Shown here in pieces: positions 9,803 to 18,806 of a stretch of 30,075 nt of DNA. The notes under the pieces are model-generated. The model made no database searches and had not been told where the DNA came from. It worked only from the letters and a program-made list of their open reading frames with translations. The position numbers were made by a program, and so were the translations under genes. This DNA comes from Hypsibius dujardini (lineage: Eukaryota; Tardigrada; Eutardigrada; Parachela; Hypsibiidae): NCBI GenBank assembly GCA_001579985.1, contig LRSR01011483.1:1-30075 (forward strand). Reading direction: 5' to 3'. Numbering within the stretch: position 1 is the first letter of the stretch; the number at the start of each line of letters is the position of its first letter.

Positions 9803-10355
9803 CTAATTTACAGATATTTATTTGGAATGTAACACAAATATTTACAAATATTTAATTATAATTATAAATTTAATATTATAGCAAGCATACTTGTATATGT
9901 TGTACATGTACAGTCAAAGTCCTGAGATTCGAACGGTCAGGTGAGTTTATTTCTATCGAACTGTTTGGTCGGAGCCGGTCGTTGCCAGTTTGGAGTTTGG
10001 GACAGTAAATTAGAAAGTAGAAATTTCACTTTGACGCTAAGATCATATGCCGTTGGGCGTCCCCATCGGGAACAGGTGAGGGATTTCGTTTTTTTACGAC
10101 GTGTATAGGGTGGACACCTTTGTTGATCAAACTTTCAAATTTGAAAATGTAATTTTTCAGCTTGCATTGCTTCTCAGTTATAGATTATTGCTTGATGGAC
10201 ACATTGAGAATGTATGCACGCACACCACAGCAGTGAGTGATTGAGGATGTGTGTATGTGTGTGGGAAGGGAAAGCCTCAGTCACAGCCAGGACAATGAGA
10301 CAGGAACGTACACACATAGCACATCTCTTACCCTCTCTGCTGGGCAGCAGGGAGC

Positions 10356-10375
10356 ACACACACACACACACACAT
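10356..10375. repeat. (CA)n microsatellite
   Basis: A pure CA run, with TG-rich stretches on either side at 10246-10262 and 10391-10402 that can pair with it. Confidence 0.9.
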
Positions 10376-11099
10376 ATTCAGGTCAGTGAGAATGTGTGTG
10401 TATGTTGTCAGAGGCAGAGACAGAGAAGTCAATGACCACCTCGCGGGCGGAGCTATCAAACGCACCAATGATCAATCCTGACAAATATGAATGGTCAGCA
10501 AAGTATTTTGCAGGACGTTATTGGGTTAATAAGTGCCAATGTAATTTGTTGGTAAAATTGAAGCCTGTCGAAACGGGTCAGAAAGATGTAAAAGCCTTCC
10601 CCCTTCCATGCGGCCTTTTAAATATTCCCCCAATTTATGGAAATCCCTCGATTCAAGTAAATATCGGATGTGACCGCAATTTTTCTAATTAAGTCTGCCC
10701 TGTCTAAGACCGATATCAATTTGGAGAGAGCTATGCCCACAACCCCACACAACCTTATGCTACGCTCGCAACCTTTTTCGCGAAAGGTCAGGCACAACCT
10801 TTTTTCGCGAAAGGTCGGGCACAACCTTCTTCTGCGAATGAAGGAGAACTGGCTTGCAACAACAGGTCTTCATTCTCATACAGTACTCTAGCCGCAGTAT
10901 GGCATTGATGTCGTTGCTGCAAGCCAGTTCTCCTTCATTTCGCAGAAAATGGTTGTGTCTGACCTTTCGCGAAAAAGGTTGTGGACATAGCAATTGATAA
11001 ATAAAAAGGTTGTGTGGGTTGTGAGCATAGCATAAGGTTGTGTGGGGTTGTGGGCATAGCTCTCTTCAAAGTGAAATTGTTGCCTCACGTCTGTCTCTA

Positions 11100-11244
11100 C
11101 AGTGAAGGTCCTGAGATTCGAACGACGTCACAGTGTCGTTTCTACTTTACTGTCTCAAACTCCAAACTGGCAACGACCGGCTCCGACCAAACAGTTCGAT
11201 AGAAATAAACTCACGTGACCGTTCGAATCTCAGGACTTTGACTG
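11100..11244. mobile_element. 145-bp Tc1/mariner-type MITE with TA duplication
   Basis: CAGTGAAGGTCCTGAGATTC at 11100 is mirrored by GAATCTCAGGACTTTGACTG ending at 11244, giving arms of about 25 bp. TA flanks both ends (11098-11099 and 11245-11246). The same unit, in opposite orientation and lacking its inner end, starts at about 9910 and forms the left arm of the large palindrome. The palindrome therefore probably arose from two copies in opposite orientation. Confidence 0.8.
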
Positions 11245-11598
11245 TACATGTACAACATATACAAGTGTGTCGTCCTCTCCTGGCCTCACTATTCTTATTG
11301 TATTAAAACCTATTGGCGCGCGGGTCCAACGCTTGTTTATCAAAAACCGCGCAATACTCGGTCAAACAAAATCTTCAATTATACATTATACATTATCATG
11401 GCTAGGATGTTGCACCCTGCTGGGCCAGTGTCTTATCCAGGTGGAAATCGGCTGTCCGGGATTCGTGGACACTCGACGAGTTGATGGAGCGCTCGGTTTG
11501 AAACGGGCCCGCCTATCAGGCTGCTGTGGAAGAATCTAACCGGGAGTGTGCAGGGCAATTCAATTTCTCTGTGCATTTCCTCAGTGAGGAGGAGAGGG

Positions 11599-11802
11599 AT
11601 GGGCGACAACGTAGAAATACCGTTGCAAAGCTTGGTTTGGCAATGTTTCGGGATTCGAGCATTGAACTCGTCGCAGAGTGGTATTATACAAAACGACGTT
11701 TTCCCTCCTCCGGCCTGTCCGTCATCATTGGAACAAGTATTTCGTGATTTCATTGTTCCTTTCGTGAGCCGAAAAATTCGTTTGAAAGTGGGGGTCTTTT
11801 TT
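11599..11802 (+). CDS. Weak candidate exon or small ORF
   Basis: An open frame starting ATG GGC GAC encodes MGDNVEIPLQSLVWQCFGIR, followed by a Pro- and Phe-rich segment, and stays open to 11802. A GTGAGC donor-like site lies at 11765. Another frame is also open across much of the same stretch, so the coding call is weak. I recognise no family and find no partner exon. Confidence 0.15.
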
Positions 11803-11936
11803 TGAAATAGGTCGAGCGGATGTTACGCATCTACCTGAGCTGGCAGGGAACTGGAATATCCTCTACTTTAAAACGTAAAAGAACTAATATATAAAGTGAA
11901 ATCAACTCGTCTTATGGTATTTCATATGTGGCAGTA

Positions 11937-12148
11937 AAAGACTCGTTTAGGGTCCTTACAGGTCAGAACCAGGACCGATCATGATAGGGCCCCTAGATCA
12001 GACCCCTAGACCCCCACAAGTTTTGAAATGACCAAGAACAAATACCGAATTTTGGGTTCGATTTTGACTAAAGAGCTTTTTTACTCCTTGGCCAAATCCT
12101 CGCTCCGCCCTCGTCGCGCCTGGACCTGTAAAGCCCTTAAACGAGTCC
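11937..12148. mobile_element. Short TIR element, family of 12177 and 16050
   Basis: GACTCGTTTAGGGTCCTTAC at 11940 is mirrored by GTAAAGCCCTTAAACGAGTC at 12128-12147. The tip and the following CAGAACCAGGA recur at the left end of the copy at 12177 and, with changes, at both ends of the element near 16050-16780. Interior non-coding. Confidence 0.65.
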
Positions 12149-12176
12149 ACCCCTTGCTGTGGTCACTGTGGCCATA

Positions 12177-12540
12177 AAAGGCTCGTTTAAGGTCCTTGCG
12201 AGTCAGAACCAGGATCTCTCATGTTAGGGCTAGGGGGTTGGCAAAGGGGCAAAATGCATTTTTTCAAGATTGAACCCGATATTCGGCCTTTCTTCCAGAT
12301 CATTTTGAAACTTGCAGGATACGGGGGTTTAATTTCCAGGGCCACTTGAGTTTATTAACATTTTCAAAAACGTCAGTTTTCCATGAAATTTGGACCGTTC
12401 GTGAATGTTTTGAACCCACCATTTTGTATTCATAAGTAGGGCACTTATATTGAACCTGCAGCCCAACAAACTTTGAATGAAAAACTAAAATGTTTATAAG
12501 TGTTTTAATATCCCGGGGGGGGGGGCAGGGGGAAATCATA
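12177..12540. mobile_element. Partial copy of a dispersed TIR element
   Basis: The left part (GGTCCTTGCGAGTCAGAACC, then GGCAAAATGCATTTTTTC) and the AT-rich body align with the element at 16050-16780. Both end in a CCCGGGGG run (12512-12524 here). The tandem GTGATTTCCACGCC block of the other copy is absent, and no inverted right end follows, so this looks truncated. Confidence 0.65.
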
Positions 12541-12916
12541 CTACCACATTCCCAAAAGTTTGAAACTGATCAGGGATCATTCGATAAAATCACAAAGAAT
12601 AAGAAGGAAAACGTAAAGGAGAGAAGCGTAAAGACTAAATGGTGAACAGCGTTATTTATAAACTCGCCGGACAGTTGGAGCAATGCGAAGGTTAGCGGAC
12701 AAACGAGTCAGAGAGAAAAATGCACGAAAGGGGCGCGGTCGGGAGAAGTGACCATTCACGAGTCTCAAACAGTTATAACTAAATTTAGAGGCTAAATGTT
12801 CCCCGTGTGAGACTCGGTGTCGGAGTGTACGTATTTATCCGACATCCTTAGGCGTTTCTATTGGAGTCGTCGGACGAGTTTCCTACTCTGCAAACCCTGC
12901 GGAACATTTCCAACGA

Positions 12917-13032
12917 ATGGCCATGTGCCGCATGGCCACCACTCAACGAGCCGTTTTGCGGCTACAGAAACGACCGATCGATTTGCAGAAAATCAGGTTT
13001 GATTCTGCAATGATCTGCTCCAAGAAAAAATA
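12917..13032 (+). CDS. Weak small ORF or 5' exon candidate
   Basis: An ATG opens a 38-codon frame that begins MAMCRMATTQRAVLRLQKRP and ends in TAA. It follows a locally GC-richer stretch, and a possible donor (ATCAG|gtttga) lies inside it. I do not recognise it. It could be the first exon of a gene whose other exons (perhaps near 13570 and 14412) I could not join with consistent phases. Confidence 0.2.
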
Positions 13033-14411
13033 AGGATGAAAAAATTTGATTGAAATAAAATAGTCAACCTACCACTGATCTAATATTTTCAGCAATTGCT
13101 TCGTCTTGCTCTAGTGTTTGCCTCTACAACTTCTTAGAAATCCTAATCTACCCGTGCAAAATTTATTTGATTTGATTTGATTGATTATAAAGATAAAGAT
13201 TTGAGTCGAAAAACTGATATTAGTAATCTCGTCGGCTAAAATGGAACTATAATTGTCAAATTGTAGTCTAGATTGAAGATTTGAAGATCGATTTACAATA
13301 ATTATTTAATTTTAGGTTTTGCTTTACGAATTGACCTTTCCTTTGACCGAGACGAGGCGGGATGGTCAGACCTTGCACGGGAAGTGTAACAAATATGAAC
13401 TTTCCTCTATTTTTACTTTAGATCATCCGTTATTCACTGCTAGCCTTGTCGCTGTCTCCATTTTCTGCAACTCAGCGGGAATTGTATTAATGTAACAGGA
13501 GAAGCGCATTTTGATTAAGCTGCTGTCTTTAGCGATGTCTCATATAACTAGCGTTAATTTGCTTGGCAGGAGACACTTCTAAAAACTCTGGGCGATTACA
13601 CCTTGGCGATTTGTCGCACGAAGACCTAAACTGGTCCGCTGTGAGGTCCGACTATTAAGTCTTTATTGTCTTCTCTCGTCGGAAAATTGCTGATCAGACT
13701 GGAGAGAAAAAGTCCTTCGAATATCTTTGTCAGTGTATCGGCATCAAAATTCAAAGAGAAAATGCCACTTCCGTTTTATTTACTCATCCTTTTTCACGAG
13801 AGTTAGACGAAGTGTACTCTGTACTTTCTTTGAAGCAGTGATTTTTATTTCTTTTCCCGTAGTCCCTAGTGGAACCCTGAAGTCCGCTGCATAACGTCCT
13901 TTTTTTAGTAAATTGTTACGTTTTTCCGTCTTATGTTCATTCTGACCTAAAAGGAGTCAGTCACTTGCTTTAATCATACATCACAACATTACTTATTTGT
14001 ATCTGTTAATCTCGTTCAAGAACTGATTACAACTACGTGTATTTGTGTAATTAAATGGCCTTACAGAAACGGTAATGGAGACATGTTATTGTACAGATGA
14101 AAATATCGGCAGGGAAACTGTCACGTCATCCAACCGTTTCATACTGTTCTCAACATGCGAAAAGTTGCTACAAATTCTATCGCCAATCAATTTAAGTAAT
14201 CGATATAAGATTCGATTCGGGAAGAAGTAAAAGAAGCTCTTACAAAAAGTTGACAAAAACGTTGCCCAGTTTTAAATTAATAAGTGTTAGGACGACATAT
14301 TTGGAAATTCATTTTGTTTAAAAAGAAATCATCAATCCTAGTCTTCATCTATGTGTTGGGAGACCGCCGTGCGGCATAAATGAAACCGTTTTTTTTATTA
14401 GCGCCCAGAAG
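13033..14411. other. AT-rich intergenic or intronic stretch
   Basis: No confident gene. A possible tiny exon after ggcag at about 13571 reads ETLLKTLGDYTLAICRTKT then stop, but its phase does not join the neighbouring candidates. No strong repeats are visible. Confidence 0.4.
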
Positions 14412-14512
14412 ACGAAGAGTCTCTGTGGTTATCGATCCTCGGCGTCCGGCGCGCCTACGGTCTTGAAGAGGAACTCCAGTTGGAGCTCCGTATCACATTG
14501 CACGAGTAATAT
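14412..14512 (+). CDS. Weak terminal-exon candidate
   Basis: After a strong acceptor-like tract (ttttttttattag|) a 33-35-codon frame reads RPEDEESLWLSILGVRRAYG, followed by an acidic Glu/Leu-rich tail and TAA near 14510. The patch is GC-rich compared with its surroundings and composition looks coding. A second frame is also open here, so the call is tentative. No upstream exon with matching phase was found. Confidence 0.22.
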
Positions 14513-14829
14513 ACACAGCATGGAGACCCCGAGGTGCGGGTTCCATAATACGATCGATGCACATGTGCAAGCATGCGCTCAACTCACAGCGTATCGATTA
14601 GAGATCTCAGTGATTTGTGTGCAGCCTCTTTTCACATTCCGAGACGGCATTTTTTGACAGAACAAATCACATCTTTTCACCTTCATTTAGCTGTCATTCC
14701 AATTTTTAATTTTTCAACAATTTTTCTTGTGTTCCATAATTGCGTTCTACGAAGCTTCTGCAGCAGAATTGGTTCTACAAAGAGAAAAGGTGAGTTTTGT
14801 AATAATAATTTGGGAATGTGTTCTTGAAA

Positions 14830-15225
14830 ATCAGTTGTTTACAATTTCTTTTAACAAAAAGAGGATTCTTTCTCTGATAGCTAACAATCAAGTCTATCGG
14901 GTTGAATTTGCAGCTGTTTGGGCATTAAAAAAAGCATAATTTTTTCTATCCCAAAGATAAAAAATAATTCTAACAACTGCAATCTATTCAATCAAACTGG
15001 AATCTGCAATCTATTTTCCATACAAAAGGCTACTTTTCTGAGAGCTAATCCAGGATTCCAAAGATCTAACTCTGGAACCATTTTTTGTCACAAAAAAGTA
15101 AACTTTTTCTGAGAACTGATCAAGACATCTAAAAACTGCAACCTGAAACCTTTTTTTGATAAAAAAAAATGTACCTTTTCCGATAACTAATCAAGTGTTT
15201 TAATCATTGGGATCTGCAAGGTTCT
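14830..15225. repeat. Degenerate tandem repeat, about 70-80 bp period
   Basis: Four or five diverged blocks each contain a T/A-rich segment (TTTTTTGATAAAAAAAAA type), then CTTTTCTGAGAGCTAATCAAG-like sequence. Recognisable cores lie near 14870, 15036, 15105 and 15177. The array ends just before the single-pass membrane protein gene. Confidence 0.65.
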
Positions 15226-15295
15226 TTTGCCGACTAGTTTTAAGAATAATCACCGTCTAATTTCCACACGTATTTCGCATTGTTCCCTCGATGAA

Positions 15296-15700
15296 ATGTC
15301 ATCCCAAGATTTCATGTTGCCTTACCTTAGACCATCGCTTTCTTCAATCGCCATGGATTACAGCCAGGATCCGTCGACGCGTTCTCTGACGCCGAGCCTC
15401 AGCCGAACGCCCGGGAAGCTCACCACGGAGGACCTCCACGATCTCATCAACCGCGGACGCTCGCTCTACCCCAAGGAGGACCGCTACCTCACGTCCATGG
15501 CGCGCAGCATGAGCAAGCGGAAGATCCGGATGATGGACAAGACGGTCGAGGGCATCAACTGGACCGCCGTCATCATGGCCATCAGCTGGGCCATCTGCGT
15601 GGGTGCGACCTTCGTTCTGTACCTGTACTTCAAATCGGAGATCAAAACGACATTTCTACCAGAAAGACTGGCACTGCCGCCGCTCGATCAAAAACCCTGA
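15296..15700 (+). CDS. Small single-pass membrane protein, unknown
   Basis: A 134-residue frame from ATG 15296 (MSSQDFMLPYLRPSLSS). The frame is open upstream to about 15227 without another ATG, so a spliced 5' exon is possible. I do not recognise the family. Residues about 1-40 are Ser/Pro-rich. Residues 41-85 are charged (KLTTEDLHDLINRGRSLYPK, then an Arg/Lys-rich SMSKRKIR segment). One hydrophobic segment follows (WTAVIMAISWAICVGATFVL, about residues 89-112) and a short Pro-rich tail. Basic residues before the helix suggest a cytosolic N-terminus. The reading frame is much more GC-rich at third positions than the flanks, which supports real coding. AATAAA lies at 16013. Confidence 0.65.
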   Translation: MSSQDFMLPYLRPSLSSIAMDYSQDPSTRSLTPSLSRTPGKLTTEDLHDLINRGRSLYPKEDRYLTSMARSMSKRKIRMMDKTVEGINWTAVIMAISWAICVGATFVLYLYFKSEIKTTFLPERLALPPLDQKP

Positions 15701-16012
15701 AAAAATGGCTTGTAAATGTCTCAGAAAAACTTAATAATACCCGGATCGAATGATTTAGAAGTTTTATCCTTATTGGTTATGCAACACTATAAGCTAAACG
15801 GAACTATGACATGATACACAAATTTTGTTATTTATATTATGTAAACTGGTGAACTTTTCATTCGAATTTTCGTTTACGAATAGAGGCTGCGACTTCCTAT
15901 CGTGTATAAATGTCGGTCTCTCGCATGCTTAATGCGTGCCATTTTTTCACTTTTTCCCTTTTTCGAGAAGTGTAGGTATACATGCTTGTAGAGCTTAGTC
16001 GCTGCTTTCATC

Positions 16013-16018
16013 AATAAA
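16013..16018 (+). promoter_or_regulatory. Poly(A) signal candidate
   Basis: AATAAA about 310 bp after the stop of the single-pass membrane protein gene, on the same strand. Confidence 0.5.
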
Positions 16019-16049
16019 AAATGTATAATTCCTGCTGGCAGAGAGTTTT

Positions 16050-16780
16050 TTATGCACCTTACTTACAAGTCAGAGTCTGCAGAACCCCTCATGAAAGGGC
16101 CAAGGGGTGGGCGAACGGGCAAAATGCATTCTTTTCAAAATTAAACCCGGAGATCAACCTATCGCGTGATCCTTTTGGAGCTCTTGGGGTGTGATTTCCA
16201 CGCCTCTGGGGGGTGTGATTTCCACGCCTCTGGGGGGGGGTTGATTTGCACGCCCCTTGAGGGTGTGATTTTTACGCCCCTTGAGGGTGTGATTTCCACG
16301 CCCCTTGGGGGTGTGATTTTCACGCCCCTTGGAGGTGTGATTTCCACGCCTCTGGGGGGGGGTTGATTTCCACGCCCCTTGGGGGTGTGATTTTCGCGCC
16401 CCCTGGATTTCAAAAGATTTCTACCAATTTCAGTTTTTCCTTTAAATTTGAATTATCTCTGAATGTTTTTAATCTCACATGAGCAATTAATAATAAGAGT
16501 TTATATTGAACCCAAACAAACCTCAAATTTGCTTGAAAGACTAAAGTTCTTAAAAAGATTTTGAAAAGAAAAATCCCGGGGGTGATTGGAAAGAGTAAGG
16601 TTACAAGTCTCGCCTCCCTTCCCCCTTGTGTCCCCTGTCGCTTTTACGAGTGCTGACTAAGATCGATAGGCCGATTTTTGAGTTCAATTTGAAAAAAAGT
16701 GCATTTTGCTCTTCTGCTTACGTCCTCGCTCAACCATTAGGAATCCTGCTTCCGACTTGTAAGGAACAACCCTAAGCGAG
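16050..16780. mobile_element. TIR element carrying an internal minisatellite
   Basis: The left end (CTTACTTACAAGTCAGAGTC, then GGCAAAATGCATTCTTTTC) is mirrored at about 16675-16775 (AAAGTGCATTTTGCTCTTC, then GACTTGTAAGGAACAACCC). The interior holds the 16186-16404 tandem array and an AT-rich body shared with 12177-12540. It has no coding frame and is non-autonomous. Tips resemble GACTCGYTTAAGGTCCTTAC of the 11937 copy. Confidence 0.7.
16186..16404. repeat. Minisatellite GTGATTTCCACGCCYYTKGGG
   Basis: About eight tandem copies of a unit of roughly 27-30 bp built on GTGATTTCCACGCC followed by CCTTGGGG or TCTGGGG. Poly-G runs and unit length vary. Open frames over it on both strands are repeat products. 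Confidence 0.9.
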
Positions 16781-16918
16781 TCCCTTTTCCCTTTTCCCGC
16801 TAGATTCTCGAAAAGAGAATTGCAGCGCCCTGATTTGCCCCTCCCCCTGTCTAATAGCTTGCAGTTAACTGCAAAGCAATCGAATAAGCTGTCCACGTAG
16901 CAACATTAAAACTGCGTC

Positions 16919-17407
16919 CCCAGCGCCAAATTTTCGTCAGATCTGGTGAAATCCCATATACAATCTCACGAAATCTGACGAAATTGACGTACTTTTCTTG
17001 GCAAGAGTGTTGGCTGAGAGAAATCCGGCAGTTCTCGCCAGAAAGCTCTTAAAAGTCTCTGACGAGATCTCTGCCAGAATAGCCAGCTACAATTTCACAA
17101 CAGAAATATCTGGTGCATTTCTGGCAAGGAAATCCTCGTGTAATTCTGGCCAGAACGCTTTGTTTAATTCTAACTAGAAAAATCCTCTTGTAATTCTGCT
17201 CGAAATTCAGCCGAACTTTTTCTCGCATGAGTCTCGTGTGATTCTCACCGAATTCTCACTTGCTTCTGGCCAGAAAGTCCGAACAAATCTCGTGAGGAGC
17301 TTTCTCACCAATTCTTTCCCAATTTGGAGTATTCTGGGCCAGTTCTGAAGTAGATCTCATGAGAAGATGCTTTCTCACGTAGTCTGGGCAGAAAGTTTGG
17401 CGCTGGG
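16919..17407. mobile_element. TIR element with CCCAGCGCCAAA ends
   Basis: A perfect 12-bp terminal inverted repeat (CCCAGCGCCAAA at 16919, TTTGGCGCTGGG ending at 17407) continues less perfectly for about 10 more bases. The 489-bp interior is made of diverged short repeats around TTCTGGCCAGAA and CTCACGAAATCTGACG. No coding frame and no clear target-site duplication; superfamily not assigned. Confidence 0.7.
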
Positions 17408-17753
17408 TCGTGTGACTCACTCATTCACAATAATATGATCGGATGTTTGGGTTTCGCGTTGAAGCTGCAGTTTTTTTGTACCGCTCGAGCGAAAAAAAAG
17501 GCTGACAAGGCGTTTTAGAGCTTGAGTAGGAATCGGTTGAATCGGTGGAACCGACCCAGAGGCGTGTACCGCGTGCACTTGCCATTGTACGAGGATTATG
17601 CCCTATTTCGCGCCACTCCTTTTCGCGCCACTCCTTTTTGTGTTCTATTGGTGCGATGTTGTGGCGCCTATAGAACAACACATCTCCATGACACTTCTCA
17701 TCCACACTTTCAAAAATTTACTTCAAAAAATGCAGACTGAATTTCGTTAAATT

Positions 17754-17849
17754 GGCTCGCGAATCGGCTCGCGAATTGGCTCGCGAATTGGCTCGCGAAT
17801 TGGCTCGCGAATTGGCTCGCGAATTGGCTCGCGAATTGGCTCGCGAGTT
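17754..17849. repeat. 12-bp satellite GGCTCGCGAATT x 8
   Basis: Eight exactly phased 12-bp units, with one T-to-C change in the first and one A-to-G change in the last. Each contains the palindrome TCGCGA, so the array alternates CpG-rich palindromes with AATT. A further CTCGCGA follows directly. Confidence 0.95.
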
Positions 17850-18290
17850 CTCGCGAAACGTCGGCTTATCTGGAAGTACTTTTGTTTATCGTAAAAATCG
17901 GGCGTAAATCCTGACGAGAAAACGAAGAACCGGAAGATTTTTCAAATGATTAAAAAAATTACCGGCACTCTAAAAACATCTTTGCGCATCAGCAAAACCG
18001 GCAAATGGAACTGAGAACGATTTTTCAAAATTATATTAAAACTCCTTGAATGAAGACCAACACTTCCAAAACAGCACGCAGCCATCGGTCGCGATCAGGT
18101 CGCTCAGTCGTCATCATTTCCCGAGACAATTTCTTTTCCTTAATCCAGCAGTGGACGCTACGTAAAGAGCTACGTCGGTTTGCCTGCGCCTTTGTTCGGT
18201 GTAGACATATGTGCCTGGTGAGTAATGCTGCAGGGACATATCCGTATGTGTAATACGATTTCGAACGACGCGCACGTTTGACAAGCAAAC
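17850..18290. other. Intergenic stretch
   Basis: Open frames on both strands (18031-18321 and 18050-18253) overlap and show no motifs. No confident feature. Confidence 0.4.
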
Positions 18291-18575
18291 AGTACTCATG
18301 TGTCTGCATGTGTGTACTCATGTGTCTGCGTCTGTGTACTCATGTGTCTGCATGTGTGTACTCATGTGTCTGCATGTGTGCACTCATGTGTCTGTGTCTG
18401 TGTACTCATGTGTCTGTGTCTGCGTCTGTGTGTCTGTGTACTGATGTGTCTATGTCTGCGTCTGTGTGTCTATGTCTGCGTCTGTGTGTCTGTGTCTGTG
18501 TCTTCGTCTGTGTGTCTGCCTGTCTGTGTCTGCGTCTGTGTGTCTGCCTGTCTGTGTGTGTGTTTGGCACTTGCC
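18291..18575. repeat. TGTGTC-based repeat upstream of SLC26
   Basis: Imperfect array of TCATGTGTCTGYRTGTGTGTAC-like units grading into TGTCTGTGTCTGCG. All three forward frames stay open and encode Cys/Val/Ser-rich peptides, an artefact of the period. It ends about 70 bp before a TATA-like box. Confidence 0.9.
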
Positions 18576-18645
18576 GGATGTGCTGTCTGTGCAGTTTTGT
18601 TTTTTGTTTTGTGGGCAAGGCAAACCAAGTGCCCTTCACCGCAAG

Positions 18646-18652
18646 TATAAAA
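18646..18652 (+). promoter_or_regulatory. TATA-like box for SLC26 gene
   Basis: TATAAAA in a GC-richer context (GCAAG before, CCTAATCC after), 155 bp upstream of the transporter start codon and just after the TG-rich repeat. Position and context fit a core promoter; no start site is proven. Confidence 0.45.
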
Positions 18653-18806
18653 CCTAATCCTCAAGGCATTCGAAGGCGTTTGTCTTGAGCTTGAGCTTGA
18701 CTTTCGCTGTATTATGGGGACAGGGCGTGAATACTTAAAGTTATTTTTATGTCTGAGGATTTTTGTGGTTTAGACAATAAATAGAATTCCGCTGTCTGCC
18801 AAAAAT

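Larger units (their letters stand above)
9888..11266. mobile_element. Nested palindromic (fold-back) element, 1.4 kb
   Basis: The outer arms begin ACTTGTATATGTTGTACATG (from about 9890), pass CAGTCAAAGTCCTGAGATTC and GGTCGGAGCCGGTCGTTGCC, and return inverted at about 11138-11266. Inside lies a second palindrome with arms at about 10728-10865 and 10905-11062 (GCCCACAACCCCACACAACC and TTTCGCGAAAGGTC blocks, then GAAGGAGAACTGGCTTGCA). The middle also holds TG/CA-rich DNA at 10241-10420. No transposase frame is visible, so this is one non-autonomous element or several nested ones. Confidence 0.8.

Noticed and set aside
9915-9945. tRNA-like B-box (GTTCGAATCTC) suggesting a tRNA or SINE
   Set aside because: The sequence is part of a MITE terminus, no A-box or cloverleaf is present, and it recurs only with the element.
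11433-11753. 106-codon minus-strand frame
   Set aside because: Overlaps two open plus-strand frames and shows no recognisable motif.
16159-16413. Pro/Thr/Arg repeat frame on the minus strand
   Set aside because: Product of the GTGATTTCCACGCC minisatellite inside a transposable element.
17421-17705. 94-codon minus-strand ATG frame
   Set aside because: Contains a short direct repeat and no family signal; the plus strand is equally open.
18278-18688. Cys/Val/Ser-rich 136-codon frame and overlapping frames
   Set aside because: The TGTGTC repeat keeps several frames open on both strands; composition follows the repeat.
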